52,933 bases of DNA, from positions 1-52,933 of the forward strand of contig CAVBGA010000041.1 of the NCBI GenBank assembly GCA_963594675.1. The letters are read 5' to 3'. Positions within the stretch are counted from its first letter, which is position 1. The number at the start of each line of letters is the position of its first letter. The translations under genes were made by a program, and so were the position numbers. The notes beneath the pieces were generated by a model that worked only from the letters and a program-made list of their open reading frames with translations, ran no database searches and was not told the DNA's origin. This DNA comes from Ruminococcus_G sp963594675. GTDB lineage: Bacteria > Bacillota > Clostridia > Lachnospirales > Lachnospiraceae. Shown in pieces: positions 33,160 to 40,407 of this stretch.

Positions 33160-34338
33160 ATGGATGAATTTAGCAAGTCATTACAAGCAGACAAAAGAGT
33201 AATCATTACAATTCCGACAATCTATAAAATGGCAGATTTCGGACAGTTAGCAGAGGAATTCAATCTTGGTGAGAGAGACGTAGTTCTGACAAACGAGTTT
33301 ATCTACAAACCGTTCATGGAAGAGTACAATGTTCCTTGTCAGTATGTATTCCAGGAGAAGTTTGGTAAACTTGAGCCGTCAGAGGAAATGATTAACATCA
33401 TGTATGACGCTATCCCTTATGATTCTTACGATAGAGTTATTGCTATCGGTGGTGGCGCAATCATGGACCTTTGCAAACTTCTTGGATGTAAGAGACCCTC
33501 TTCTGTACATGAGATGTACTTCAAGAGAGAGCCGGTTATCCATGAGAAAGAGGTAATCGCTATTCCTACAACCTGCGGTACAGGTTCTGAGGTTACAAAT
33601 ATCTCTGTAGCAATCGTTAAAGATGAGAAGGACGGCGTTCTTACAGGCGGAGAGACAAAACTGGGTCTGGTATCTGATGATATCACTCCGAATAAGGTAG
33701 TTCTTATTCCAAAGTTCATCTCCACACTTCCTTACAGACCGTTTATTACATCTGTAATCGACGCGCTGATCCATGCAACAGAGTCCTTCCTTTCACCAGG
33801 AAGAAAAACAATTACATCTGAGATGTATTCTAAGAGAGCTATGGAGATTATCCTTGAGGGCCTTCGTCTGATCGCTGAAAAAGGTCAGGATGCTCGTATG
33901 GAATATCTGGATGAGTTCTCAACAGCTTCTTACCTTGCAGGTATTGCATTCTTGAAAGCTGGTTGTGGTACAGTACACGCTATGTCCTTCCCTCTGGGAG
34001 GAACTTATCATGTACCTCATGGTGAGTCTAACTACGCTCTGTTTGGAAAAATTCTTGAGATCTACAATGAGTATGATCCGAACGGCGAGCTTCTTCGTTT
34101 CAAACAGCTGGTAGCTGAGATTACAGGATGCGAAGTTGAGAAAGCAATTGATTACCTTAACGAGATGCTTGAGAAGGTATATCCGCTGAAACCAATCCAT
34201 GAGTATGGATTCAAAGAGGAGGATATCGTAGGATTTGCTGAGTCTGTAGAGGCAAACCAGCAGAGACTGATCACAAACTCTTATGTACAGCCTTGGACAA
34301 AAGAGCTTTCACAGAGAGTTTACAGAGAGTGCTTCTAA
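33160..34338 (+). CDS. 4hbD: 4-Hydroxybutyrate dehydrogenase (iron alcohol dehydrogenase family)
   Basis: 392 residues. It reduces succinate semialdehyde to 4-hydroxybutyrate with NADH, a step of the succinate or 4-aminobutyrate route to butyrate. The text closely follows the Clostridium kluyveri enzyme as I remember it: VVLTNEFIYKPF, VFQEKFG, VIAIGGGAIMDLCK, IPTTCGTGSEVTNISVA, VIDALIHATESFLSP, GCGTVHAMSFPLGGTYHVPHGESNYALF and ANQQRLITNSYVQPW. Metal-binding residues are kept (D-x3-H and two further His). The gene stands alone behind a near-consensus promoter with a Rex-like site. The rest of the pathway is not in the window. Confidence 0.92.
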   Translation: MDEFSKSLQADKRVIITIPTIYKMADFGQLAEEFNLGERDVVLTNEFIYKPFMEEYNVPCQYVFQEKFGKLEPSEEMINIMYDAIPYDSYDRVIAIGGGAIMDLCKLLGCKRPSSVHEMYFKREPVIHEKEVIAIPTTCGTGSEVTNISVAIVKDEKDGVLTGGETKLGLVSDDITPNKVVLIPKFISTLPYRPFITSVIDALIHATESFLSPGRKTITSEMYSKRAMEIILEGLRLIAEKGQDARMEYLDEFSTASYLAGIAFLKAGCGTVHAMSFPLGGTYHVPHGESNYALFGKILEIYNEYDPNGELLRFKQLVAEITGCEVEKAIDYLNEMLEKVYPLKPIHEYGFKEEDIVGFAESVEANQQRLITNSYVQPWTKELSQRVYRECF

Positions 34339-34391
34339 TCCACATATCGATAGATTGTAAGTTGCATAATTTGTGTAAAATGTAAAAGAGT

Positions 34392-34425
34392 AAGAGCCAT
34401 CGCATTTCGTGCGGTGGCTCTTTTG
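34392..34425. terminator. Terminator between convergent 4hbD and DUF3786 genes
   Basis: A 12-bp stem (34392-34403 with 34411-34422), 7-nt loop, TTTT on the plus strand; weaker on the minus strand. Confidence 0.82.
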
Positions 34426-34433
34426 AACAGTAA

Positions 34434-35051
34434 TTATTTATTGATCATTTCTTTTAAGATTTTTTCTAAGTAAGCTGTTGTGTAGAAGAGAATCTCATAA
34501 TGTAAAAATGAGAGAGAATTCTTGTCCCAAAGAAATTGGGCAGCAGCGGGGAATTCATCATCCGCATCCCAGAATTGGAACCATACATGAAAGAAATCAA
34601 AGACAGGGATGCTGTAACTGACGTCTCCACCTTTTTCTTCTTTACCTCCCAGCGCTTCGCAGGCTTTTTTTAATTCTTCCACTTTGCCCACAAAGGGAGC
34701 AATAGCTTCATCACTGAGAAGTCTCTGCTGGGTGTGACCACTGCCGATGATACCACCGAGATTGGAAAGTGTTTCCCACTGGCCGGTCAGTTCCGGAAGT
34801 GTCGCCTTGTCTGCGGAATAACTAAGCATGTCATAGATTCCCATCATAGTATCGTGGTCGGCTGGCATAGGGGTATTGCCCTCAGAAATATAGCCCTGTC
34901 TGCGATCAATCTTATATTCCTTTCCAAAGAAAGTCATATATAAAAATTTCTCATCATTTTTCAGGTGAAATTTCTTAATCAAGATATCCTGATTAAGTGT
35001 AAGAAAAAGCTGACGGGAATCTTCCGTCATGGTCTCCGTGTTGCCACACAT
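34434..35051 (-). CDS. DUF3786-domain protein
   Basis: 205 residues, soluble, no signal. The pattern FFGKEYKIDRRQGYISEG ... MMGIYDMLSYSA ... LGGKEEKGGDVSYSIPVFDFFHVWFQFWDADDEFPAAAQFLWD fits the DUF3786 family, with the typical acidic DDEFPA block before a helical end. The family has no established function. ATG at 35051 follows GGAGGGAAATTACT. Single gene, convergent with 4hbD. Confidence 0.7.
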   Translation of the reverse strand: MCGNTETMTEDSRQLFLTLNQDILIKKFHLKNDEKFLYMTFFGKEYKIDRRQGYISEGNTPMPADHDTMMGIYDMLSYSADKATLPELTGQWETLSNLGGIIGSGHTQQRLLSDEAIAPFVGKVEELKKACEALGGKEEKGGDVSYSIPVFDFFHVWFQFWDADDEFPAAAQFLWDKNSLSFLHYEILFYTTAYLEKILKEMINK

Positions 35052-35149
35052 AGTAATTTCCCTCCTATTACCGTACTTATAACTCGTTTTGTATTATAAC
35101 AGAGCATTTATAAAAATACTACTGAAAATCATACAACTGTTGCAAAACA

Positions 35150-35167
35150 TTGTTAATTCATTTACAA
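35150..35167 (+). promoter_or_regulatory. Rex-like redox operator before the lactate/malate-type dehydrogenase
   Basis: TTGTTAA-TTCA-TTTACAA differs from the clostridial Rex palindrome TTGTTAA-N4-TTAACAA at one base. It lies 78 bp before the start codon. Rex releases DNA at high NADH, which would induce the gene. Confidence 0.7.
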
Positions 35168-35244
35168 TAATCATTGGTATATGAAGTATTGTTGCAAATG
35201 ACATGATCGGATTTTCGAGTTCGGTCAAAAATGGAGGTGTAAGC

Positions 35245-36192
35245 ATGAGTTGCAAGATTACAGTAATCGGTGCAGGTAATGTAGGTGCTACGGTAGCTTA
35301 TACGCTTTCTCGTGAAAGCTTTGTTACCGAGATCGTAATGATCGACATCAACAAGGAGAAGGCTTTTGGTGAGGTTATGGATATGGAGCAGGGTACTTGT
35401 TTCCGTTCACCTATTAGCCTAAAAGCAGGAGACTATGAAGATGCGGAGGGCTCTGACCTTGTAGTCATTACATCGGGTATCGGCAGAAAACCTGGCCAGA
35501 CAAGACTTGAACTGACACAGACCAATGTAAATATTATGAAAGACATTGCTCAAAAAATTCCAAAGCATGCACCGGATGCTAAATACGTTATCGTAGCAAA
35601 TCCGGTAGATATCCTTACCTATGTATTTACAAAGATATCTGGTATTCCAGAGAGTCAGATTATTGGCTCAGGAACACAGTTGGATACAGCCCGTCTTCGT
35701 TTTATGCTTTCTGAGGAGATTGGATTGTCCCAGAGTAATATTCATGCCTATGTTTTAGGTGAACATGGTGACACATCTTTTGTACCTTGGTCTGCATGCT
35801 ATGTAGGTGGTCAGCAGTTGGATGCCTATGTTGCTTTGATGGAAGATATGGGAGAGCCCATTCATGATATCAATCGGGATGAGGTAATGCAGTATGTTCG
35901 TAAATCCGGAGGAACCATCATTGCCAATAAAGGTGCTACTTTCTACGGAGTAGCTGCATCTGTATGCAACCTTTGTAAAATCCTTATGAGTGCTAAACCA
36001 TCTACGACAACAGTTTCTACCATGTTGCATGGAGAATATGGCATTGAGGACGTTTGTCTTTCTATGTTGGTAGAATTAGGACCTAATGGTGTGGAGCATC
36101 GTATTCCTTTCCAGATGACAGATGAGGAAGTAGAGATGATGAAAAAGAGTGCCGCAGCATTGAAGGATGTAATTGCTCAGGTTGAAATTTAA
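35245..36192 (+). CDS. L-lactate/malate dehydrogenase family enzyme
   Basis: 315 residues with the NAD motif TVIGAGNVGATVAY, catalytic His174 in GEHGDTSF, NPVDILTYVF, GSGTQLDTARLRF and NKGATFYGVA. The overall text is most like L-lactate dehydrogenases. However, the specificity position (Gln102 in Bacillus LDH, in NQKPGETR) reads Arg81 here (GRKPGQTR), as in malate dehydrogenases, so oxaloacetate or another 2-oxoacid may be the substrate. The frame opens 14 codons earlier; ATG 35245 follows GGAGGTG by 7 nt. The Rex-like operator supports a role in NADH reoxidation. Confidence 0.88.
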   Translation: MSCKITVIGAGNVGATVAYTLSRESFVTEIVMIDINKEKAFGEVMDMEQGTCFRSPISLKAGDYEDAEGSDLVVITSGIGRKPGQTRLELTQTNVNIMKDIAQKIPKHAPDAKYVIVANPVDILTYVFTKISGIPESQIIGSGTQLDTARLRFMLSEEIGLSQSNIHAYVLGEHGDTSFVPWSACYVGGQQLDAYVALMEDMGEPIHDINRDEVMQYVRKSGGTIIANKGATFYGVAASVCNLCKILMSAKPSTTTVSTMLHGEYGIEDVCLSMLVELGPNGVEHRIPFQMTDEEVEMMKKSAAALKDVIAQVEI

Positions 36193-36291
36193 CTCAGTCG
36201 GAGAAATCCCTCACATCTAAGTTTAGCGCAGGTGTGAGTAATGACAAAATCTAATGGGAAATATAGTATTTCCTAAAATAGTCATAATCGA

Positions 36292-36326
36292 AAAAGGCCT
36301 GGGAACGGTTCCATTCCTAGGCCTTT
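36292..36326. terminator. Bidirectional terminator
   Basis: A 14-bp stem with one G-T pair (36292-36305 with 36313-36326). Both strands run into T tracts. It lies between the dehydrogenase and the convergent HAD gene. Confidence 0.82.
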
Positions 36327-36357
36327 TCTTTTCTATAGTGACATGCGCTCGTTTCTT

Positions 36358-36966
36358 TTAATTTTGAGAAGAAAGCAGATTTTCTAATTTCTTGTGGGCT
36401 TCCTCGTAGTTGGTGAAAAGTATTCCATGTATCCCATAGGCATTAGCAGCATCAATATTGACAGCGGTATCGTCAAGAAAGACGCAATTTTGTGGTGTCA
36501 GGGAATATTTCTCACAGATGCATGTATAGATTGCTTCTTCAGGTTTAAGCAGGTGGACATCACAGGAGAATACCCCACCGTCCATATAGGGTAGAAAATT
36601 TAATACATCAGGTGCGGCGTCCATAAGATAGTGGGAATAGTTGGAGAGGAAAAGAACCTGATAGTTCTGCTCCTTTAATTCTTTGATCCAGGGAATTGCA
36701 TGGCTGTAGGCATGGCAGCATTCAGCAATGCGATTATAGGAAAAGCGAATAGCATCTTCTACGCCGGGATCTTCATGAATGAAAGCCGCCAGAATATCTT
36801 CATTTTCACGGTAGCCACGGTCGAATTCTTCCCAAAGGTGGGTATCAAACATGGCCTTGGTTACTCTTTTGATCACTTCCGGATCATTGAAATATTTTTT
36901 CATAAATCCAGGCCAGTCAAAGCGCATTAGAACATTTCCTATATCAAAAATAATAGTATCAATCAT
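36358..36966 (-). CDS. HAD-superfamily hydrolase (YihX-like)
   Basis: 202 residues. HAD motifs: FDIGNVLMRFD (nucleophile Asp), FLSNYSH (motif II), the lysine in LLKPEEAIY and FLDDTAVNIDAANAYG (motif IV). The helical cap and the C-terminal layout resemble YihX/epoxide-hydrolase N-domain-type phosphatases. The substrate is unknown. ATG 36966 is preceded by AAGGAAGGAGC. Transcribed alone. Confidence 0.88.
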   Translation of the reverse strand: MIDTIIFDIGNVLMRFDWPGFMKKYFNDPEVIKRVTKAMFDTHLWEEFDRGYRENEDILAAFIHEDPGVEDAIRFSYNRIAECCHAYSHAIPWIKELKEQNYQVLFLSNYSHYLMDAAPDVLNFLPYMDGGVFSCDVHLLKPEEAIYTCICEKYSLTPQNCVFLDDTAVNIDAANAYGIHGILFTNYEEAHKKLENLLSSQN

Positions 36967-37237
36967 GGTAAGCTCCTTCCTTAGAATTTCTTCTCCGTAT
37001 ACTGTGAAATATAGAATAAGAAAAGGTCTTTTCTTCTATACACCGAAGAAACATGGTATTCTTAGAATATATCATTTCCGTAACTTTTCGAAACCATGCT
37101 TACATGGTAAGTTTCACCTAAGCTTACTATATAATGGGAAGCATGTCAAAAGAGGATGGATTTTGAAAGAAAAGGTAGGAGAATTATTCTCTATTCCGAA
37201 AGTTCAGCAGTCTATACAGAGATTTCAATAAGGAGGA

Positions 37238-37609
37238 ATGAAAAATGAAATATCCTTGATAATTATTATTTTAGTCATAGCTCTTTTAATAAAATTACAA
37301 TGTGTACTTTCTAATTTGAAATCCCAAATTCCTGGACTGATTTTACCAATAGTTACTTTTATTTTATCATTGTTTTTGGCTTTTGGTTTGGTTCCGATTA
37401 CAGAATCCGTAAGTACGGAGGTTCAGACTATTTCAGAACAGATGGATGTAAGTACAAGTAATGACTCAGAAGAGAATGTTGGTATGTTTCAAAGAGATAT
37501 TTCAGCACTTTCGATAGTTTATGTGCTGCTATTGATTAACATTCTTACAGTTATTTATTTGCTCATCTATTATATTTGTAAAAAAAGAAAAAAAGATATA
37601 TGGAATTAA
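37238..37609 (+). CDS. Small membrane protein, unknown
   Basis: 123 residues with three hydrophobic segments (about 6-20, 30-53 and 90-113), a polar middle (TESVSTEVQTISEQMDVSTS) and a basic end (CKKRKKDIWN). I recognise no family. The AGGAGG before it is only 1 nt from the ATG, an unusually short gap, so the true start may differ. A short open frame ending at 37231 (reads KEKVGELFSIPKVQQSIQRFQ) precedes it and could couple translation. A terminator follows. Confidence 0.6.
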   Translation: MKNEISLIIIILVIALLIKLQCVLSNLKSQIPGLILPIVTFILSLFLAFGLVPITESVSTEVQTISEQMDVSTSNDSEENVGMFQRDISALSIVYVLLLINILTVIYLLIYYICKKRKKDIWN

Positions 37610-37640
37610 AAAAATGCAGATTGAAGATTATTAAAAAAAG

Positions 37641-37678
37641 AGAGTATTGCAAAGAAATTTATTGCAATACTCTTTTTT
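37641..37678 (+). terminator. Terminator after the small membrane protein gene
   Basis: A perfect 12-bp stem (37641-37652 with 37662-37673), 9-nt loop and T6. Confidence 0.9.
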
Positions 37679-37705
37679 GCTATGTATAAATACTTCTGCT
37701 ATAAT
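37677..37705 (+). promoter_or_regulatory. Promoter of pepD
   Basis: TTGCTA (37677-37682), 17-bp spacer, TATAAT (37700-37705), with TGC before the -10 (extended -10). The -35 overlaps the T tract of the preceding terminator. Confidence 0.7.
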
Positions 37706-37751
37706 ATGGGGGAAATAGTGAACGATTGAAGAGAAAATAGGAGTAAATTTT

Positions 37752-39212
37752 ATGAATGTATTACATAATATAGAACCGAAAGAAGTATTTCGTTTTTTTG
37801 AGGAAATCAGTAGTATTCCCAGGCCGTCATATAAGGAAAAGGCAATTAGTGATTATCTGGTGAATTTTGCGCAAGAAAGAGGTTTGCAATATTGGCAGGA
37901 TGATCTTTATAACGTGGTTATGATAAAGGAAGCGACACCAGGATATGAAACAGAAGAACCGATTATTCTTCAGGGTCATATGGACATGGTATGTGAAAAA
38001 GAAAATGGCTGCAATAAGGACATGGAAAAGGAAGGACTGGATCTGGCGGTAGAGGGAGATTATGTTTACGCAAAAGGCACCACCTTGGGGGGCGATGATG
38101 GAATCGCTGTTGCATTTGCTTTGGCAATTTTGGATTCTGACAGTATAAAACATCCTCGTCTGGAATTTGTATGCACGGTATCTGAGGAAGTAGGCATGGA
38201 TGGAGCAAAGGCTTTGGATGTATCTATGCTGAAGGGACATTTGCTTTTGAATATGGACTCCGAGGAGGAAGGCACAGTGCTAGCTGGTTGTGCTGGTGGC
38301 GGAAGTGCAGAAGTGAATTTGTCCGTAAATAGAGAAAACTTTCCCGGAGAACCGGTAGTGCTTCATATTGCTGGATTGAGCGGAGGTCATTCAGGAACAG
38401 AGATTAACAAGGGAAGAGCCAATTCCACTTTGCTGTTAGCAAGGGTTGTAAGAGATGTAGAAAAAAATACAGAAATTCGTTTGAGCGCTTTGGAGAGTGG
38501 AAGTAAGGATAATGCGATTCCCAGAGAAGCAAAGGCACTGATATGGGCGCAGGATATTGATGCTTTGAAAAAAACTGTGGAAGATAGCCAGGAAGCACTG
38601 AAAAACGAATATTCCGTGTCTGATCCAGGTTTGATTGTGGAAATCCTTCCAGCAGATGCTATTTCTTCTGTAGCTGTGAACGCTGCACCTTTGAATCTTG
38701 AGAGTAGTCACAAGGTTTTGAGCCTGATACAGTCTCTTCCTAATGGCGTGATGCGTATGAGTGATCATATAGAGGGACTGGTGGAGACTTCATTAAATAT
38801 GGGTGTTGCCGGTTTGAATGAAGCCGGTCTTACGCTTCGTTTCTCCATTAGAAGTTCTGTGGGTAGTGCCTATGCAGATTTGAAGGATCGTGTTTTGTGG
38901 ATTGCCAAGGCATTTGGTGCGGAAGCTTCTGTTAGCGGAGAATATCCTGCCTGGGAGTATGTGGAAGAATCTGTTCTTAGAGAAAAGATGGCAAGAATTT
39001 ATAAAGATATGTTTGGAAAAGAATTAATAATAGAAGCTATTCATGCTGGTGTTGAGTGCGGTCTTTTGGCAGACAAGATTTCTGGATTAGATGCGGTTTC
39101 TATGGGACCGGATATTTTAGACATCCATACGTCTCAGGAAAAACTTTCTATTTCTTCCACAAAGAGAATGTATGATTATGTAGTTCGGATTTTGGAAGAA
39201 AAGAAGGAATAA
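37752..39212 (+). CDS. pepD: Aminoacyl-histidine dipeptidase PepD (M20C)
   Basis: 486 residues, the usual length. Cytosolic dizinc dipeptidase that splits Xaa-His and other dipeptides. Metal-site blocks in order: QGHMDMVCEK (His, Asp), TTLGGDDGIAVAFALAIL (bridging Asp), VSEEVGMDGAKAL (catalytic Glu), NMDSEEEG, SGGHSGTEINKGRANS and the late AIHAGVECGLL with the final metal histidine region IHTSQEKLSISS. ATG 37752 follows AGGAG by 8 nt and an extended -10 promoter. Confidence 0.96.
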   Translation: MNVLHNIEPKEVFRFFEEISSIPRPSYKEKAISDYLVNFAQERGLQYWQDDLYNVVMIKEATPGYETEEPIILQGHMDMVCEKENGCNKDMEKEGLDLAVEGDYVYAKGTTLGGDDGIAVAFALAILDSDSIKHPRLEFVCTVSEEVGMDGAKALDVSMLKGHLLLNMDSEEEGTVLAGCAGGGSAEVNLSVNRENFPGEPVVLHIAGLSGGHSGTEINKGRANSTLLLARVVRDVEKNTEIRLSALESGSKDNAIPREAKALIWAQDIDALKKTVEDSQEALKNEYSVSDPGLIVEILPADAISSVAVNAAPLNLESSHKVLSLIQSLPNGVMRMSDHIEGLVETSLNMGVAGLNEAGLTLRFSIRSSVGSAYADLKDRVLWIAKAFGAEASVSGEYPAWEYVEESVLREKMARIYKDMFGKELIIEAIHAGVECGLLADKISGLDAVSMGPDILDIHTSQEKLSISSTKRMYDYVVRILEEKKE

Positions 39213-39257
39213 AACACTGAAAAGCAAAATATAATCATATAGAATAAGAAGGAATTT

Positions 39258-39266
39258 TGCTATAAT
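39258..39266 (+). promoter_or_regulatory. Extended -10 promoter of the barnase leader
   Basis: TGC-TATAAT without a clear -35, 46 bp after the pepD stop. It would start a leader of about 215 nt. Confidence 0.45.
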
Positions 39267-39269
39267 AAA

Positions 39270-39395
39270 AGCTGTCGACGAAAGTCGAAGTTGTTTAGTC
39301 CTCAACTTTACAACAAAATTATTCTTTTCGAATTTCATGCGGCGGAATTCGAATTACGAAAGATTCCCGGTTTCTTTGGAGGCTGGGAATTTTTT
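39270..39395 (+). ncRNA. Structured leader RNA ending in a terminator, upstream of barnase
   Basis: Hairpins in order: TCGAC-GAAA-GTCGA (39275-39288), AAGTTG with CAACTT (39288-39308, or alternatively GTTGT with ACAAC), TTCGAATT with AATTCGAA (39327-39353, 11-nt loop), then an intrinsic terminator (39363-39370 with 39383-39390, T6). I match it to no riboswitch class. It may attenuate the barnase gene, or the last hairpin may simply end pepD transcripts. Confidence 0.5.
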
Positions 39396-39397
39396 AC

Positions 39398-39445
39398 GTT
39401 GCTATACATCTGAAGGGAGCTGCCAGTGGCAGGTCCTGTAGGTAT
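39398..39445 (+). repeat. Shared 48-nt leader element, copy B
   Basis: Partner of 15764-15811. It starts 3 nt after the terminator T tract and contains AGGGA, the hairpin CTGCC-AGT-GGCAG, and CTGTAGGT. It ends at the possible start of a 15-codon open frame (39444-39491) whose stop overlaps the barnase ATG. Confidence 0.65.
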
Positions 39446-39487
39446 GGGAGAATTCTTTCTTATGAGAGAAATTAGAAGGAGATTTGT

Positions 39488-40030
39488 ATGAAAATGAAAA
39501 AATCAATTCTTACAAGAATATGGGCATTGCTTTTGGCACTCCTCATAGCTTGTACCGCTTTTACTGGGTGCGGAAGTGATTTACAGGCAGAAAATAATGA
39601 GAACAGCAGTTATGTGGAACAGTCAGATGATATTCCACAGGACGTAGCAGCGGCGACAGAGGATCGACAGAGGACCGTTCTTGACGAGACGGGTTCCTAT
39701 ACCAGCAAGGAAGATGTTGCCTTGTATCTTCAGGTTTATGGGAAATTGCCAGATAACTTTATGACCAAAAAAGAAGCGCAAGCCTTGGGATGGTCTGGCG
39801 GTGGTTTGGACGATTATGCAGAGGGAATGTGCATTGGCGGAGACCGATTCGGTAATTACGATGAGAAACTTCCGGTGACAGAGGGTATTACTTATCATGA
39901 ATGCGATATTAATACGCTTCATAAATCGAAAAGAGGTGCTGAGAGACTGGTCTATTCCACAGATGGACATATTTATTATACGAATGACCATTATAATACC
40001 TTTACTGAGTTATACAATGGGGAGGAATGA
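39488..40030 (+). CDS. Barnase-family guanyl-specific ribonuclease, lipoprotein
   Basis: 180 residues. A signal peptide (residues 5-27) ends in a lipobox-like FTGC, so Cys28 is probably lipidated and the enzyme tethered outside the membrane. A Ser/Asp/Glu-rich spacer leads to a barnase domain (about 68-176) that lines up with Bacillus barnase: VALYLQVYGKLPDN, TKKEAQALGW, IGGDRFGN and HYNTFTEL. All key residues are kept: Lys86, Glu138 (general base), Arg149, Arg153 and His168 (general acid). ATG follows AAGGAGA. Its stop overlaps the barstar region, so inhibitor synthesis is coupled. RNA scavenging or competition are both possible roles. Confidence 0.93.
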   Translation: MKMKKSILTRIWALLLALLIACTAFTGCGSDLQAENNENSSYVEQSDDIPQDVAAATEDRQRTVLDETGSYTSKEDVALYLQVYGKLPDNFMTKKEAQALGWSGGGLDDYAEGMCIGGDRFGNYDEKLPVTEGITYHECDINTLHKSKRGAERLVYSTDGHIYYTNDHYNTFTELYNGEE

Positions 40031-40032
40031 GT

Positions 40033-40275
40033 GTGAAATATTGTATGGACCTGCAGGAAATTCATTCCGTGAAGGAGCTGCATGATTTTTTGCAAGAGCA
40101 GATGGATTTGCCAGATTATTATGGAAGAAATTTGGATGCTCTCTATGATTTGCTTTCTGAAAGAAAAGATTTGGAAGAAATTTCTTTCATTAATTGCAAT
40201 GAAGGGGACAAAGAACTGATAGAATATGTGGGGCGTTTGAAAAACATGTTGGGTGATTTGCTAGAAGAAAAGTAG
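40033..40275 (+). CDS. Barstar-family ribonuclease inhibitor
   Basis: 80 residues, cytoplasmic, no signal. The inhibitory helix LPDYYGRNLDALYD matches barstar (Tyr29, Asn33, Asp35 and Asp39 equivalents; Trp38 is replaced by Tyr). It protects the cell from barnase by plugging the active site. An ATG at 40027 overlaps the barnase stop but is only 1 nt from GGAGG; GTG 40033 is 7 nt away and gives a barstar-like N-terminus, so I prefer it. It follows barnase in the classic toxin-then-inhibitor order and is closed by a terminator. Confidence 0.9.
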   Translation: MKYCMDLQEIHSVKELHDFLQEQMDLPDYYGRNLDALYDLLSERKDLEEISFINCNEGDKELIEYVGRLKNMLGDLLEEK

Positions 40276-40314
40276 AATTTAATCTTATTTGTGCCAATAA
40301 AATAAAGAACAGGG

Positions 40315-40359
40315 AAAAACCGCAGTAGTTAGGGAAAAATCTAAATTACTGCGGTTTTT
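40315..40359. terminator. Bidirectional terminator after barstar
   Basis: A 13-bp outer stem (40315-40327 with 40347-40359) with an inner short stem. T5 on both strands; it also serves the convergent gene. Confidence 0.87.
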
Positions 40360-40407
40360 GCTTGCCTTTTTGAATCCTATATCTGTTTTTAACGAATCAC
40401 ATTATAT

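Noticed and set aside
39270..39395. Assigning the barnase leader to a T-box or a cyclic-di-GMP riboswitch
   Set aside because: No GGGTGG-N-ACCGCG box and no cyclic-di-GMP core could be found. Only generic hairpins and a terminator are seen.
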